Made by a program: the position numbers and the translations under genes
Notes under the pieces: generated by a model
Told to the model about the DNA's origin: nothing
Databases searched by the model: none
The model's input: the letters and a program-made list of their open reading frames with translations, nothing else
Shown: piece by piece, positions 1-8,946 of the stretch
Numbering within the stretch: position 1 is the stretch's first letter
Layout: each line of letters starts with the position of its first letter
Assembly (NCBI GenBank): GCA_026707285.1
Contig: JAPOXD010000041.1
Span: 1 to 64,000, forward strand
Direction: 5' to 3'
Source: Chloroflexota bacterium
GTDB taxonomy: Bacteria; Chloroflexota; UBA11872
Length of the DNA: 64,000 bases

Positions 1-302
1 TCATGAGCATGATCGAGCGCGACCTGGGCGCGGCGTCCGTGGTGCACCTCATGCGCCTGCGCTCCGCCGGCCTCGAGCTCGTCGAGTTGACCGTGGCCAG
101 TGAGTCAGCCGCGGCCGGGGCGTCGGTCTCCGACCTGCAGCTCGAGCAGTTGGGCGCCCGCGTGGCCGTCGTGCTGCGCGGCGACGATGCGCTGTTCACG
201 TTCACCGACCTCGTGCTCAGGTCCGGCGATACGGTGGTGGCGGTCGTGGATATCGCCAACGAAGGCGCCGTGCGCTCCCGTTTCGACGCCGCCCACTTCT
301 AG
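1..302 (+). CDS. TrkA/RCK C-terminal domain protein, 3' part only
   Basis: The reading frame is open from the window edge, so the N-terminal part lies upstream. About 99 residues are visible and they match the TrkA C-terminal (RCK-C) fold: a strand ending in LVELTVAS, then SVSDLQL, then VAVVLRGDD and a final SGDTVVAVVD strand. In this family the domain binds a small ligand and gates potassium uptake (Trk/Ktr) or sits on other ion transporters. The usual NAD-binding RCK-N half should lie upstream. The Met codons at 3 and 9 are probably internal. The exact transporter cannot be told from this fragment. Confidence 0.75.
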   Translation, partial: MSMIERDLGAASVVHLMRLRSAGLELVELTVASESAAAGASVSDLQLEQLGARVAVVLRGDDALFTFTDLVLRSGDTVVAVVDIANEGAVRSRFDAAHF

Positions 303-335
303 GAACGGTCCGAATTAGGTGGTGGACTGCACCCC

Positions 336-379
336 CATCCGTTCGCCCTGAGCCTGTCGAAGGGGTAATCGAACGGATG
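336..379. repeat. Intergenic palindromic repeat, family D
   Basis: The inverted arms ATCCGTTCG and CGAACGGAT enclose a core reading GCCCTGAGCCTGTCGAAGG. A related diverged copy lies at 40393-40425. It sits between two converging genes and could also act as a terminator hairpin. Confidence 0.6.
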
Positions 380-474
380 GTGGGTCGATGCGGCCATCAT
401 TGGGACGATTGCAGCCGCGATCCAGATCGATTGTCCAGCCGTCCCCCGCCGCAATCGCAGGGCGCGACAGCCGA

Positions 475-1146
475 CTACGCGGGAGCTTCTTCCTCCGGCG
501 GCGCTTCCGCGACCTCGCCTTCCTCGCCGGGCTCGATCTCCACCTCGTCGAGGTCGACCTCTTCTTCCTCGACATCTTCGGCCTGTGCCCGCAGCACGTG
601 CACCGAAATCACCGTTTCGGCGGAATCGCCCACCGGCGTGTAAGCGCCGTCCGGCGCGCGCAGGTCGGCCACCACCACCTCGTCTCCAGGAGCTTCCAAG
701 CCGGAGACCTCGGCCACCAGCGTCGATGGGATCTCGGTGGGCAGCGCTTCGACCTCCAGCGTGGTGAGCGATTGAATCACCGTCACGCCCATGACTGCCG
801 CGGCCGGCGCCGTCCCTTGCAGCTCGATGCCCACCTCCACCGTCACCGGCTTGGTGAGGTCCACGCGGCGGAACGTCGCGTGCAGCAAGCGGTCGGTGAT
901 GATGTCCAACTCGTAGTCGTCGAACAGCACCGCCTCGGTGGATCCGTCGCACTCGAGGTCGAGCAGCCGGCCGTCGGCCCCGTGCCGCACCAGGGTGGCC
1001 AGCTCGCGTTCATCCACTTGGACGGCGGTCGACGGCTGGTTCGGCGTGACGAGATTCGCCGGAATCACGCCCGACCGCCGCAGGCGCTTGACGGCCCGGC
1101 CCCGCACGGTGCGGGAGGACGCCTGGAGGCGTGGACGTTCGGGCAC
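475..1146 (-). CDS. rplY: 50S ribosomal protein L25, long CTC form
   Basis: This 223-residue protein has the two-domain L25/CTC layout: an N-terminal 5S-rRNA-binding domain (residues about 5-95, with the typical SRTVRGRAVKRLRRSGVIPA opening) and a beta-rich C-terminal domain ending in the family pattern of valine-rich strands. Residues about 190-223 form a strongly acidic Glu-rich tail, common in the long form. The start is GTG, preceded by AGAGGAA at good spacing. It binds 5S rRNA in the large ribosomal subunit. It has no operon partner here (pth, often adjacent, is not seen). Confidence 0.92.
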   Translation of the reverse strand: MPERPRLQASSRTVRGRAVKRLRRSGVIPANLVTPNQPSTAVQVDERELATLVRHGADGRLLDLECDGSTEAVLFDDYELDIITDRLLHATFRRVDLTKPVTVEVGIELQGTAPAAAVMGVTVIQSLTTLEVEALPTEIPSTLVAEVSGLEAPGDEVVVADLRAPDGAYTPVGDSAETVISVHVLRAQAEDVEEEEVDLDEVEIEPGEEGEVAEAPPEEEAPA

Positions 1147-1492
1147 TCGGAGTTCCTCTGGAATGGGTTCGGCGACGACGCCGCAATTGGGAGACGCGGC
1201 GCCGGCGATTCACGCACGAGCCGCGCGTCGCACGAGTCTAGAAACGCCGCCCTCTCGCGTCAACGCCCCGAACAGCCTCAGGACGGTTGTTTCCGAGTGC
1301 GAGGGTGGCGCCTTAGCAGACCGGTTAGCGAAATCGGATTGACGGGCATGACTGCAGCGGAGGTCGAGCAATATCTGGCGGCGGTGGCCACGCGCGACCC
1401 AGCGGCGTTTGGACGCCGCAACGGGCATTTGCCGGATGAGATGAGGCGAGCACCAGGCCGCACCCGGGATCCGTGATTCAGCCGGTGTAAGG
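1147..1492. other. Intergenic region upstream of rplY and the methyltransferase
   Basis: These 346 bases separate the rplY start from the next plus-strand gene. The rplY ribosome-binding site lies at the left edge. A 42-codon plus-strand frame starting at ATG 1349 (MTAAEVEQYLAAV...) ends near 1474, but it has no clear ribosome-binding site or recognisable domain, so I do not call it. Promoters are expected here but none is clear. Confidence 0.5.
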
Positions 1493-2362
1493 ATGGATTC
1501 ATACCAGTATTGCCGCTATGCTCCGTGCTACGTCCATCGCCGCCGGTCGCCATGCGCGACGCCCAAGCGGCGGCGAAACATCGCCCAGCCTAACCAGGAG
1601 TTGTCGAGTGTCGGGTATTGGGCTTCCTTGATCTCCCGGATGCTCAAGCGCCACGGGATCCCGACGCCGAGCGCTATCGATCAGACGGTTGACGAGGCCA
1701 GCATGCAATTCTTCGGCTGGCTGGTTGAGTGGCTCGACGAAGACTTGAACGGGGCGCTCCTGCTCGACGCTGGATGCTGGAATGCGCCCTTTGGCGTGTA
1801 TCTTCGAGCGTCCGGGACGAACGTGGGCTACGTGGGAGTCGACCTTAGCCATCAGGCGCTTCGCTACGCCCGCGGGGTCGATCGAGGCCTTCAAGTCCTC
1901 CGGGCCGATTTGGTGGGACAGACACTGCCGTTCGCCGCAGAATCCTTTGACGGCGTGGTACTGACTCGGACCTACGAGCATCTGCCGCGCGGGGCCGAGC
2001 CTGAGGCGATCCGCGCGCTGGTGAAACTCTTGAAGCCTGGCGGGTGGCTGCTAGTGACGACAGAGCTCAACAGCATCCTCAACCCGCTGGATCCGGCGTG
2101 GCCATTTGGGCACCGGCACTATTCACCCGGCGACCTGGTGTCGGTGTTCCAGGGTGCCGGTCTGGAGATTGAGGCCACGCGCATCAACGGAGGCGTGTGG
2201 CACTGCCTGCAAGTGATCGCGTTCTATGTCGCCAAGTACATCTTTCGGCGCCGGCTCTACCGGCCGGCCTGGCTGCGAGCGCTCACCATCCGCGAATATG
2301 AAGCGGCTCCCCGCTGGCTGGGATCGCACCTGTGCTTCAAGTGTCGGCGGCCCGCCGGCTGA
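1493..2362 (+). CDS. Class I SAM-dependent methyltransferase
   Basis: The fold is a Rossmann-type class I methyltransferase. Motif I is at residues about 88-97 (LLLDAGCWNAPFG), the acidic SAM-ribose residue is in GYVGVDLS, motif II is in ESFDGVVLTRTYEHLP, and the post-motif LLKPGGWLLVTTE follows. The substrate is unknown; family members methylate sugars, lipids, quinones or proteins. The first 49 residues are Arg/Cys-rich and unlike the family. The true start may be the ATG at 1640 (MLKRHGIP), giving about 240 residues. The C-terminus has a CFKC pair. No operon partner is seen. Confidence 0.75.
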   Translation: MDSYQYCRYAPCYVHRRRSPCATPKRRRNIAQPNQELSSVGYWASLISRMLKRHGIPTPSAIDQTVDEASMQFFGWLVEWLDEDLNGALLLDAGCWNAPFGVYLRASGTNVGYVGVDLSHQALRYARGVDRGLQVLRADLVGQTLPFAAESFDGVVLTRTYEHLPRGAEPEAIRALVKLLKPGGWLLVTTELNSILNPLDPAWPFGHRHYSPGDLVSVFQGAGLEIEATRINGGVWHCLQVIAFYVAKYIFRRRLYRPAWLRALTIREYEAAPRWLGSHLCFKCRRPAG

Positions 2363-2412
2363 GCCATGATCCGCGGTGACGCCGTTTTCCGACGCCAGCG
2401 TGCATCCGTCGG

Positions 2413-5259
2413 CTAACGTACCGTAAACGTCACCGGGTCCGACGCCGTCTGGTTGCCGGCCCGATCTGTTGCGATCGCCCGCAGCGTGTAGGTGCCCGGC
2501 TCCGCCGTCCAGCGCAGGCGATATGGGGCGCGCTGCACCTCGCCAATGGACTCGCCGTTCATCTCGTAGGCCACCGCCGCCAACCCACCCGCGTCCTGCC
2601 ACACCGCCTGCAGCTCGAGCACGCCGGCCGGACGCTCGTCGCCGTTGGCCAGGCCCGCCACCGCCACTGCCGGTGGAGAGTTGTCCACCACGAATCGCCG
2701 GAACACAAAGTCCTCGCGTCCATTCGACGCGCGCACCGCCAGGCGCAGCGTGTAGGGACCGTCGGGGAGTTGACTGGTGTCGATCGCCCGCAGCGGCCCC
2801 TCCGTCACGGGGCTCCCGCCAACCGTGCCAATGCGTATCCAGCTCCCCGGGGCCGGTCCCGGGCCATAGCGCAGCTCGAAATCTCTGAAGAGGGGTCCGG
2901 CCGCCGTCCCCTGGACGTCCAGCACGCTGCGCACGCGCTCCGACGGCGCGGGGCTGGTGATGGCCGCCTCCCCCGACGCGCCGGAGGACGGCCCCACCGC
3001 CTCGACGAAGGCCTCGGGGGGTAGCCGCAGCGACGAGTCCTCCGGCAACGTTCGCTGCCACTCCTCGGCTTCGGTCGGCAGCACCACGAACACCTGCTCC
3101 TCCACGTCGTCCCGCGGCGTATCCGGCGTGGCGAGCAGGCCCGTCGGCACGTGAATCTCAAACGGCTGATGCACCATGTCCCGCTGCGCCGGCACCGTGC
3201 CGGTGAGGAAGAATTCCTCGCGGGTCTCCGGGGTGAACGGCGATGGCAACAGGCCGGACAGCGCGTCGATTTCCTGCACCGCCACCGTGGCCGGCTGCGG
3301 CCATGCCAGCGTCGGCTGGCCCTCCAGCGCCGCCGTCATGAACCGCTGCCAAATCGGCGCGGCTCCGCGCACGCCGGTCACATCGTCCATCGGCGTCCCA
3401 TCGGCATTGCCCACCCACACCCCCGTCACCAGCTGGGGCGTGTAGCCAACCGTTAGCGCATCCCGCGTATCCTCCGTCGTGCCGGTCTTGGCGGCCGCCG
3501 CGCGTCCGGGCAGCTGGAGATTGCGCCGCGTTTCGCCGAATCCGAGCACCCGCGCGTTCTCGTCGCTGAGGATCGACGTCATCAAGAACGCCAGCCCGGG
3601 ACTGATCACTTGCGTCGCCGCGATCCGGGTCGGGGCCTCCGCCACATCCGCGAGCACTCGCGCGCTGCAACCGTCATCCCCCAACTGCTCGACCACCCGG
3701 CCCTGGGCGTCCAGGATGCAGAGAATGCCCGTGGGCGCGACCGACCGCCCCTCGTTGGCGAAGACGCCGTAGGCGCTCGTCAACTCGATTAACCGCACCT
3801 CGTTGGACCCCAGCGCCAGGGCCGGTCCGATGCGAGACGGGTCCGTCAGCGTTGTGATTCCCAGCCGCTCGGCCATGGCCACCGTGGGACTGAGACCGAC
3901 GTTTGGGTCGATCTGCGTCCGCACCGCCGGGATATTCAGCGAGCTTCCCAGCGCCGTGCGCAGGCTCACCGGTCCGCTGAACCGCTCGCTGTAGTTCCGC
4001 GGCGCGTACGGCTCTTGCCCCGCGATCGGCACGATCGTTGGAATGTCGAGCAGCATGGTCGCCGGGGTATAGCCCCGCTGCAGGGCGCTGGCGTACATGA
4101 CGGGCTTGAACGCCGATCCCGGCTGCCGCGGCGCCAGCGTCACGTTCACCTGGCCGTCGATCGTCGCGTCGTTGAAGTCGAGGCTGCCCACCATGGCCAG
4201 AACCTCGCCCGTGCCCGGCCGCAGCGCCACCAGCGCGGCGTTCGTCACCGTCTGGTCGGCCAGCGTGGCGACGTGCTCGCGCGCCGCGGCCTCGGCCTGC
4301 TCCTGTAGGTCCAGATCCAGCGTGGTGACGATGCGCCAGCCCTGCCAGCTCACGTCCGGCCCGTAGCGCGCCTGCACTTCGTCCAACACGTACTGGAAGA
4401 AGTGGGGCGCGCGCACCTCGGCTGCCTGCGGCGGCATGATCGTGATGACCTCGCGGCGCGCCGCTTCCACGCGCGCCGGCGACGCCAGTCCGGACTCTTC
4501 GAGCCGGTCCAGCACCCGCAGCTGCTCCCGGCGCGCCGCCTCGGGGTCCACGTGGGGATTGTCGGTGGACGGCGACCGCAAGAGCCCCGCCAGCAGTGCG
4601 GCCTCCGCCAGCGTCACGTCACGCAGCGGCTTCCCAAAATAGGTGCGGGCGGCCGCGGCCACCCCGTAGCTCAAGCTGCCGAAGTAGTTCTGATTGAGGT
4701 AGAGCCCCAGGATTTCGTCTTTCGAGAATTGCTCACTGAGCTGCCACGCCAGCACGGCTTCCTTGACCTTGCGCTCCACCGTCTCCTCCGGCGTGAGCAG
4801 CACGTTCTTGACCAGTTGCTGCGTGATGGTGCTGGCCCCGGAGACGATTTCGCCGCCCGTGAAGTTCTGCCACAGGGCGCGCACGATGGCGCGCAGCTCA
4901 ACCCCCGGGTTCTCGTAGAACGTGGCGTCTTCCGCCGCAATCACCGCCGCCTTCACGTCGGCGGGAATCGCGTCCGGCGGCACCAATGTGCGCCGGCCTT
5001 GGCCCAACAGCTCGCCCAGTTGACGGCCGCGCCGGTCGACGATTGTGGTGGTTTGAAAGAGGCCGGAGCCGACGTCCAGGATCTCCTCGACCTCGGGAAC
5101 GTCCGTCAGCAGCGTGCTGGCGGCCGCCGCGGCGGCGCCCACGCCGCTGGCCGCAATCACCGCGAACACCAGCGTGCCGGCCAGGATTGCCGCTGAAGCG
5201 GCGCCCGTCACCAACCACACCCAAGCCGCGACCGGGGCGCGCGAGCGCCGGGACTGCAT
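2413..5259 (-). CDS. Class A penicillin-binding protein (glycosyltransferase plus transpeptidase)
   Basis: This bifunctional peptidoglycan synthase of about 948 residues polymerises lipid II and cross-links the peptides outside the membrane. After a short basic N-terminus there is one membrane anchor (about residues 13-40), then a GT51 domain (AAEDATFYENPG, TITQQLVKN and KEAVLAWQLSEQFSKDEIL motifs). The transpeptidase has SxxK in GSAFKPVMYA, a GSSLNIPAV segment with SLN, and KTGT in AAKTGTTEDTRDA. The last 250 residues hold PBP1C-like and Ig-like beta modules. The open frame extends to 5694, over the divergent gene. I chose the ATG at 5259 because CGGAG lies 7-8 bases upstream; ATG 5325 is possible. 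Confidence 0.9.
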   Translation of the reverse strand: MQSRRSRAPVAAWVWLVTGAASAAILAGTLVFAVIAASGVGAAAAAASTLLTDVPEVEEILDVGSGLFQTTTIVDRRGRQLGELLGQGRRTLVPPDAIPADVKAAVIAAEDATFYENPGVELRAIVRALWQNFTGGEIVSGASTITQQLVKNVLLTPEETVERKVKEAVLAWQLSEQFSKDEILGLYLNQNYFGSLSYGVAAAARTYFGKPLRDVTLAEAALLAGLLRSPSTDNPHVDPEAARREQLRVLDRLEESGLASPARVEAARREVITIMPPQAAEVRAPHFFQYVLDEVQARYGPDVSWQGWRIVTTLDLDLQEQAEAAAREHVATLADQTVTNAALVALRPGTGEVLAMVGSLDFNDATIDGQVNVTLAPRQPGSAFKPVMYASALQRGYTPATMLLDIPTIVPIAGQEPYAPRNYSERFSGPVSLRTALGSSLNIPAVRTQIDPNVGLSPTVAMAERLGITTLTDPSRIGPALALGSNEVRLIELTSAYGVFANEGRSVAPTGILCILDAQGRVVEQLGDDGCSARVLADVAEAPTRIAATQVISPGLAFLMTSILSDENARVLGFGETRRNLQLPGRAAAAKTGTTEDTRDALTVGYTPQLVTGVWVGNADGTPMDDVTGVRGAAPIWQRFMTAALEGQPTLAWPQPATVAVQEIDALSGLLPSPFTPETREEFFLTGTVPAQRDMVHQPFEIHVPTGLLATPDTPRDDVEEQVFVVLPTEAEEWQRTLPEDSSLRLPPEAFVEAVGPSSGASGEAAITSPAPSERVRSVLDVQGTAAGPLFRDFELRYGPGPAPGSWIRIGTVGGSPVTEGPLRAIDTSQLPDGPYTLRLAVRASNGREDFVFRRFVVDNSPPAVAVAGLANGDERPAGVLELQAVWQDAGGLAAVAYEMNGESIGEVQRAPYRLRWTAEPGTYTLRAIATDRAGNQTASDPVTFTVR

Positions 5260-5451
5260 CAGCGAACTCCGCGCAAGCCTTGCCCGCGCGTCTCGATTGA
5301 CCTGGCGGCCGCTGGAGGGCCGCATCCGCGAGCTTCGCACCCGCACCAGCCTCACTCTCGGAGAACTCCATTCTAAGCGTGCGCGCTTCCCCTTCCCGTT
5401 ACGCCGATCATCGGGTGCCGGGCCGTAGACTGGCGCCGGGAGAGCAAGGTC

Positions 5452-6444
5452 ATGGTGAGCGACATTCGCATCGGGCTCATTGGCTTCGGCGCGTGGACGC
5501 GCAGCGCCTACGTCCCGGCGCTGCGCTTGGACGGTCGCGCCAGGGTGACGGCGGTGGCGGCGCCCAGCGCCGAAACGCGCGACCGCGCCCTTGCGGAGCT
5601 CGGGCCCGGGATTGCGGTGTTTGGATCGGCGCCTGAGCTGCTCGCCGCCGCGGACCTGGACGCCGTCACCGTCGCGGTTCCCGACCTGGCGCACGAACCG
5701 GTGCTGGCAGACGCGCTGGCCTCAGGCCTGCCCCTCCTGTTCGAACCGCCCGTGGCCTCCGACCGGCCCGGCGTGGAACGAATGCTGGACGCGCTGCGCG
5801 CCGCGCCGCAGCTCGTGCATCCCGACCTGGAGCTTTCCTACCTGCCCGTCGTCGCGAGCCTGCGCGAGGCGCTGGACGCCGGCGCCATTGGTCAGCCTCG
5901 AACCGCGAACGTGCGGCTCCAAGCCGGGTGGGGCCATCCGCCGCGGCACCAGCTGAGCGTGGTGCACATGCTGGCCGGCTGGTATCTGGACATGCTGGAC
6001 CGCGCGCTCGGCCGCACGGCGCGCCGCGTGCTGGTGCTCAACGGCGACGACGAGCCGGGGCTGATGCAAACGCGCGCCATCGCCCATCTGGACTACGGCG
6101 ACGTGCAAGGTACGTTCCAGGTCAACATCGGAGCGGTTGGACCGCTGCGCATCGACTTGGAGGTCAACGGCACCGACGGCGACATCGTTTGCGATCCGCT
6201 CGCGGGCGTCTGGCGCTTGCGCACGCGGGAGTTTCCCCACTGGTGTCTGGCGCGGCAGCCGGCCCTGGAACCGCCGGCCGGGTGGCCCGGTGTCCACGAA
6301 TGCCTGCGCGCTTTCCTCGACGCCGTCGAACAGGGCGCGACCAACACCGGCATGCGCGACGCGATCATTCGCCAGCACGAGGTCGGCCTGGCCGCTGACC
6401 GCTCCTGCGAGACGGGCATGTGGCAGGACGTTCGATCAGTCTGA
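5452..6444 (+). CDS. Gfo/Idh/MocA-family oxidoreductase, degenerate active site
   Basis: The N-terminal Rossmann domain starts with GLIGFGAWTRSAY, and the overall length (330) fits NAD(P)-dependent sugar dehydrogenases. The usual EKP catalytic-lysine motif reads FEPPVAS, so the lysine is absent. The later conserved region that normally holds catalytic His and Asp reads HMLAGWYLDMLD. It may be a non-canonical or non-catalytic member. It diverges from the penicillin-binding protein gene and has no operon partner. Family call is firm; substrate and activity are open. Confidence 0.75.
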   Translation: MVSDIRIGLIGFGAWTRSAYVPALRLDGRARVTAVAAPSAETRDRALAELGPGIAVFGSAPELLAAADLDAVTVAVPDLAHEPVLADALASGLPLLFEPPVASDRPGVERMLDALRAAPQLVHPDLELSYLPVVASLREALDAGAIGQPRTANVRLQAGWGHPPRHQLSVVHMLAGWYLDMLDRALGRTARRVLVLNGDDEPGLMQTRAIAHLDYGDVQGTFQVNIGAVGPLRIDLEVNGTDGDIVCDPLAGVWRLRTREFPHWCLARQPALEPPAGWPGVHECLRAFLDAVEQGATNTGMRDAIIRQHEVGLAADRSCETGMWQDVRSV

Positions 6445-6468
6445 GCCGGCCGCCAATCCGCCCGAAGC

Positions 6469-6501
6469 CGTCATTCCGAGCGCAGCGAGGAATCTAAGGG
6501 G
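6469..6501. repeat. Intergenic palindromic repeat, family C
   Basis: GTCATTCC then GAGCGCAGCGAGGAATC forms a short hairpin just after the Gfo/Idh stop, between converging genes. It is related in outline to copies at 40501-40529 and 53407-53433 (GTCATTCC...GGAATCCA). Confidence 0.6.
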
Positions 6502-6537
6502 CCGGCCACGATCTCGGGCGCCCACCAGGGACACCCC

Positions 6538-7143
6538 CTACGCCGAGGGCGCCGGATCCGCCTCCAGAGCCTCTTCGAGCGCCGCCCGGTCGTCGGGCGG
6601 CAAGTCCAATTCCAGCGCCAGGGCGCGGGCTGCCGGCGACATCTTGCGCCAGGTCTTTTGGACGATGTCCGCGATCTTCGCCGCCGGATGCTGGGCGCGC
6701 AGGTCGGCGAATTGCGTTTCGAGGAAGACCAGGCAGAGCCCATCCTCCAGCGTCTGCACCTCCGGGTCGCGCGTGAGGTTGTGCTTGCGCACCAACTGCT
6801 GGACGCGCGCGATCTCATCGGCGCCGTAGCCGGCTTCCTGCAAGACGCGGCCGACCTCAGCGGCGTGCATGGCCTGCAGCGCCGTGCGCCAGCGCAGATA
6901 GCCGCGCCGGCCGCTCGGATAGTCGTCGCGAGGGATGGTCCAGCGGCGAATGTGGTGCGCGCGCGCCGCCAGTAGCAGGGCCTCGCCGGCGTCGGGGCGC
7001 AGGCGCCGCACCCAGGCTGTGAGCATCGCGGCGTGGGTGAGCTCCTTGGGCCGGGGCGCGCCGTCGACGGTCAGCGTGTGCGGGTCGTCGGCGTTGGCCG
7101 CGTCGATGCGCCGGATGGCGTCCTGAAAGCGCTCGGTATCCAC
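6538..7143 (-). CDS. DUF4202 family protein
   Basis: This 201-residue protein matches DUF4202 from end to end: the opening ERFQDAIRRIDAANADDP, then RPKELTHAAMLTAWVRRL, then ARAHHIRRWTIPRDDYP and GRRGYLRWR, and the late TWRKMS. The conserved HH and D residues suggest a helical HD-like bundle, but no activity has been established that I know of. It is cytoplasmic by sequence, with no signal peptide. It stands alone, divergent from the ThiO-like gene. Confidence 0.85.
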   Translation of the reverse strand: MDTERFQDAIRRIDAANADDPHTLTVDGAPRPKELTHAAMLTAWVRRLRPDAGEALLLAARAHHIRRWTIPRDDYPSGRRGYLRWRTALQAMHAAEVGRVLQEAGYGADEIARVQQLVRKHNLTRDPEVQTLEDGLCLVFLETQFADLRAQHPAAKIADIVQKTWRKMSPAARALALELDLPPDDRAALEEALEADPAPSA

Positions 7144-7196
7144 GGGCGAATTCTCGCACGGTCCAGCGCGCCGCGACTCGGGTATCGTGCCGCAGG

Positions 7197-8288
7197 ATGA
7201 GCGGGCAGTCGGCGGACGTCGTGATCTGCGGGGGCGGCGTGTTGGGCGCCGCCCTGGCCTACGAGCTCGCCGGGCGCGGCGTTCGGCCGCTGCTGATCGA
7301 GTCGCGCGCCATCGCGTCAGGAGCCAGCGGCAAGGCCGCCGGGCTGCTCTCGCCGGCGTCGGACGCGCGGGCCGCCGGGCCGCTGGGACCGCTCTGGCGG
7401 ACCAGCTTGTCGCGGCATCACGAGCTTGTGCGCGAGTTGGAGGTCCACGGAGCGCCCGGCTACGGGTTCGAGAAAAGCCCCTCGCTGCTCGTCACCGCCG
7501 ACGCCGCCGAAGCCGAATCCCTGCGGCAGGCTGCTCCTTCTCGGTGGCTGGAACCCGACGGCGTGCGCGCCCGCTGCGCCTGGATCGACGGCCCCATTGA
7601 GGGCGGCGTCCTGCGCGAAGCGAGCGCCGAGATCGAACCCGCCGACTTCACCCAAGCGTTGATCCACGCCGCCCAAGTTCGCGGCGCGCGCGTCGAGCAC
7701 GGGCGGGTGACCGGGCTGAGCCTCGACGGCCGCACCGTCACCGGGGTGAAGCTGGCCGGCGGGACCGTCGACACGAACACCGTCGTCCTGGCCATGGGGC
7801 CCTGGACCAGCGCGGCTGGCGAATGGATCGGGGTCCGCATTCCCATCACCCCCCTCAAAGGCCAGATTCTGCGGCTGCGACTGCCGCCCGCGGCCGCCGA
7901 AACACGGTTCTCGGATACCGACGGCAACTACATGGCGCGCAAGGCCGACGGCCTGGTCTACGTCGGCACCACCGAAGAACGGGTGGGTTTCGACGAGACG
8001 CCAACCGACGCGGCCCGACGCCGAATCCTTCGCCAGGCCGGCCGCTTCGTCTCCGCCGTGTCGCAGGCCGAGATCGTCAAGCAGACGGCGTGCCTCCGCC
8101 CACTCTCGCCAGACGGCCTGCCGATCCTGGGCCCCGCCCCCGGCCTCTCCGGCGCCTACATCGCCACCGGCCACGGACGCGCCGGCTTGCTGCTCGCCCC
8201 CGGCAGCGCCGCAGCCCTGGCCGCCCTCATCACCGGCAAGTCGCCGTCCATCGACCTGACGCCCTTCGACCCCGCCCGCTTCGGCTGA
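7197..8288 (+). CDS. FAD-dependent amine oxidase, glycine oxidase ThiO-like
   Basis: A DAO-superfamily flavoprotein of 363 residues. The FAD-binding GGGVLGAALAYELAGRG is near residues 11-27, followed by an acidic residue in LLIES. The C-terminal part has the family pattern LRPLSPDGLPILGPAPG and GHGRAGLLLAPGSA. Glycine oxidases of this type form imino-glycine for the thiazole of thiamine, but other members oxidise sarcosine or D-amino acids. No thiS, thiG or thiE gene lies beside it, so a thiamine role is only suggested. Start ATG follows CGCAGG closely. Confidence 0.75.
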   Translation: MSGQSADVVICGGGVLGAALAYELAGRGVRPLLIESRAIASGASGKAAGLLSPASDARAAGPLGPLWRTSLSRHHELVRELEVHGAPGYGFEKSPSLLVTADAAEAESLRQAAPSRWLEPDGVRARCAWIDGPIEGGVLREASAEIEPADFTQALIHAAQVRGARVEHGRVTGLSLDGRTVTGVKLAGGTVDTNTVVLAMGPWTSAAGEWIGVRIPITPLKGQILRLRLPPAAAETRFSDTDGNYMARKADGLVYVGTTEERVGFDETPTDAARRRILRQAGRFVSAVSQAEIVKQTACLRPLSPDGLPILGPAPGLSGAYIATGHGRAGLLLAPGSAAALAALITGKSPSIDLTPFDPARFG

Positions 8289-8298
8289 CCGTCGACTT

Positions 8299-8327
8299 CC
8301 CGCGCTGCGGGCAGCGCGGGCCACCGG
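8299..8327. repeat. Intergenic palindromic repeat, family A
   Basis: CCCGCGCTGCGGGCAGCGCG with the trailing GGGCCACCGG. It is one of about six to seven copies in the window, each an inverted repeat next to a GGTGGCC or GGCCACC end. Confidence 0.7.
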
Positions 8328-8343
8328 ACAGCGGCCAATTCCC

Positions 8344-8369
8344 GTAGGGGCGTCCCTTGTGGGCGCCCG
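8344..8369. repeat. Intergenic palindromic repeat, family B
   Basis: GTAGGGGCGTCCCTTGTGGG then CGCCCG. A nearly identical copy is at 59988-60013. Confidence 0.7.
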
Positions 8370-8406
8370 GATCGAAGCCGCTCGCTGCCGGGCACACGCA
8401 CTGGAT

Positions 8407-8504
8407 TGGCGGAGGTGCATGGGAGTCGAACCCACCTAGGACGCTGACCAGCGCCCCACAACGGTTTTGAAGACCGCGAGAGCCACCCGGCCCCTTCCAC
8501 CTCC
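8407..8504 (-). tRNA. selC: tRNA-Sec (anticodon UCA)
   Basis: The transcript is about 94 nt plus an encoded CCA. It has the long variable arm and enlarged shape of selenocysteine tRNA. The acceptor arms GGAGGTG and CACCTCC pair; the discriminator is G; the anticodon loop reads TCTTCAAAA with UCA; the T-loop is GGTTCGACTCC. The GGTCTTCAAAACC stem-loop and GTTGTGGGGC stretch closely parallel E. coli tRNA-Sec. It decodes UGA as selenocysteine with SelB. No selA, selB or selD gene and no recognised selenoprotein is in this window. Confidence 0.9.
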
Positions 8505-8585
8505 ACCGCCACGCTAGCAGGTTGGCCGCCGGCAGCTCTTCGGCACCATGCCCTGGCGGCTAAGATCGGCGCGGGAGGGAGGCTT

Positions 8586-8933
8586 ATGGTCCGTGACGCA
8601 ACCGTGACGCTGTCGCAGACGGCGTACGACGCCCTGATCGCGCGGAATGAGGAGCTCGAAGACCGGCTGGCCGCGATTGAAGCGGACGACGGGAGCCGAA
8701 TTCCCCACGCCGTGGCCCTTGCCATCATGCGCGGCGATCGTCCATTGGCTGCGTATCGGAAACATCGCGGCCTCACGCTGCGGGCGCTTGCCGAAGAGAC
8801 GGGCATCGCCGCGAGCTACCTGTCCGAAATCGAACGGGGGCGCAAGCCGGGCTCGGCCGCGGCACTGGCCCGCATCGCCGCCGCGCTGGGAACAACCGTC
8901 GACGCCCTGCTAAGCGACGTGGCGTCGGGCTAG
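8586..8933 (+). CDS. XRE-family helix-turn-helix DNA-binding protein
   Basis: A 115-residue protein with a Cro/C1-type HTH at residues about 50-110 (LTLRALAEETGIAASYLSEIERGRKPG is diagnostic). The first 35 residues (VTLSQTAYDALIARNEELEDRLAAIE) look like a helical dimerisation segment of the kind seen in antitoxins. No toxin gene adjoins: the next gene, 13 bases downstream, is a sulfatase. It could therefore be a local transcription regulator. The start follows GGGAGG upstream. Confidence 0.8.
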   Translation: MVRDATVTLSQTAYDALIARNEELEDRLAAIEADDGSRIPHAVALAIMRGDRPLAAYRKHRGLTLRALAEETGIAASYLSEIERGRKPGSAAALARIAAALGTTVDALLSDVASG

Positions 8934-8946
8934 AGTCCCGCTCACC

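Noticed and set aside
299-1476. Long open frames opposite and across rplY
   Set aside because: They are Arg/Gly/Ala-rich shadows of a GC-rich coding region, with no domain or ribosome-binding site.
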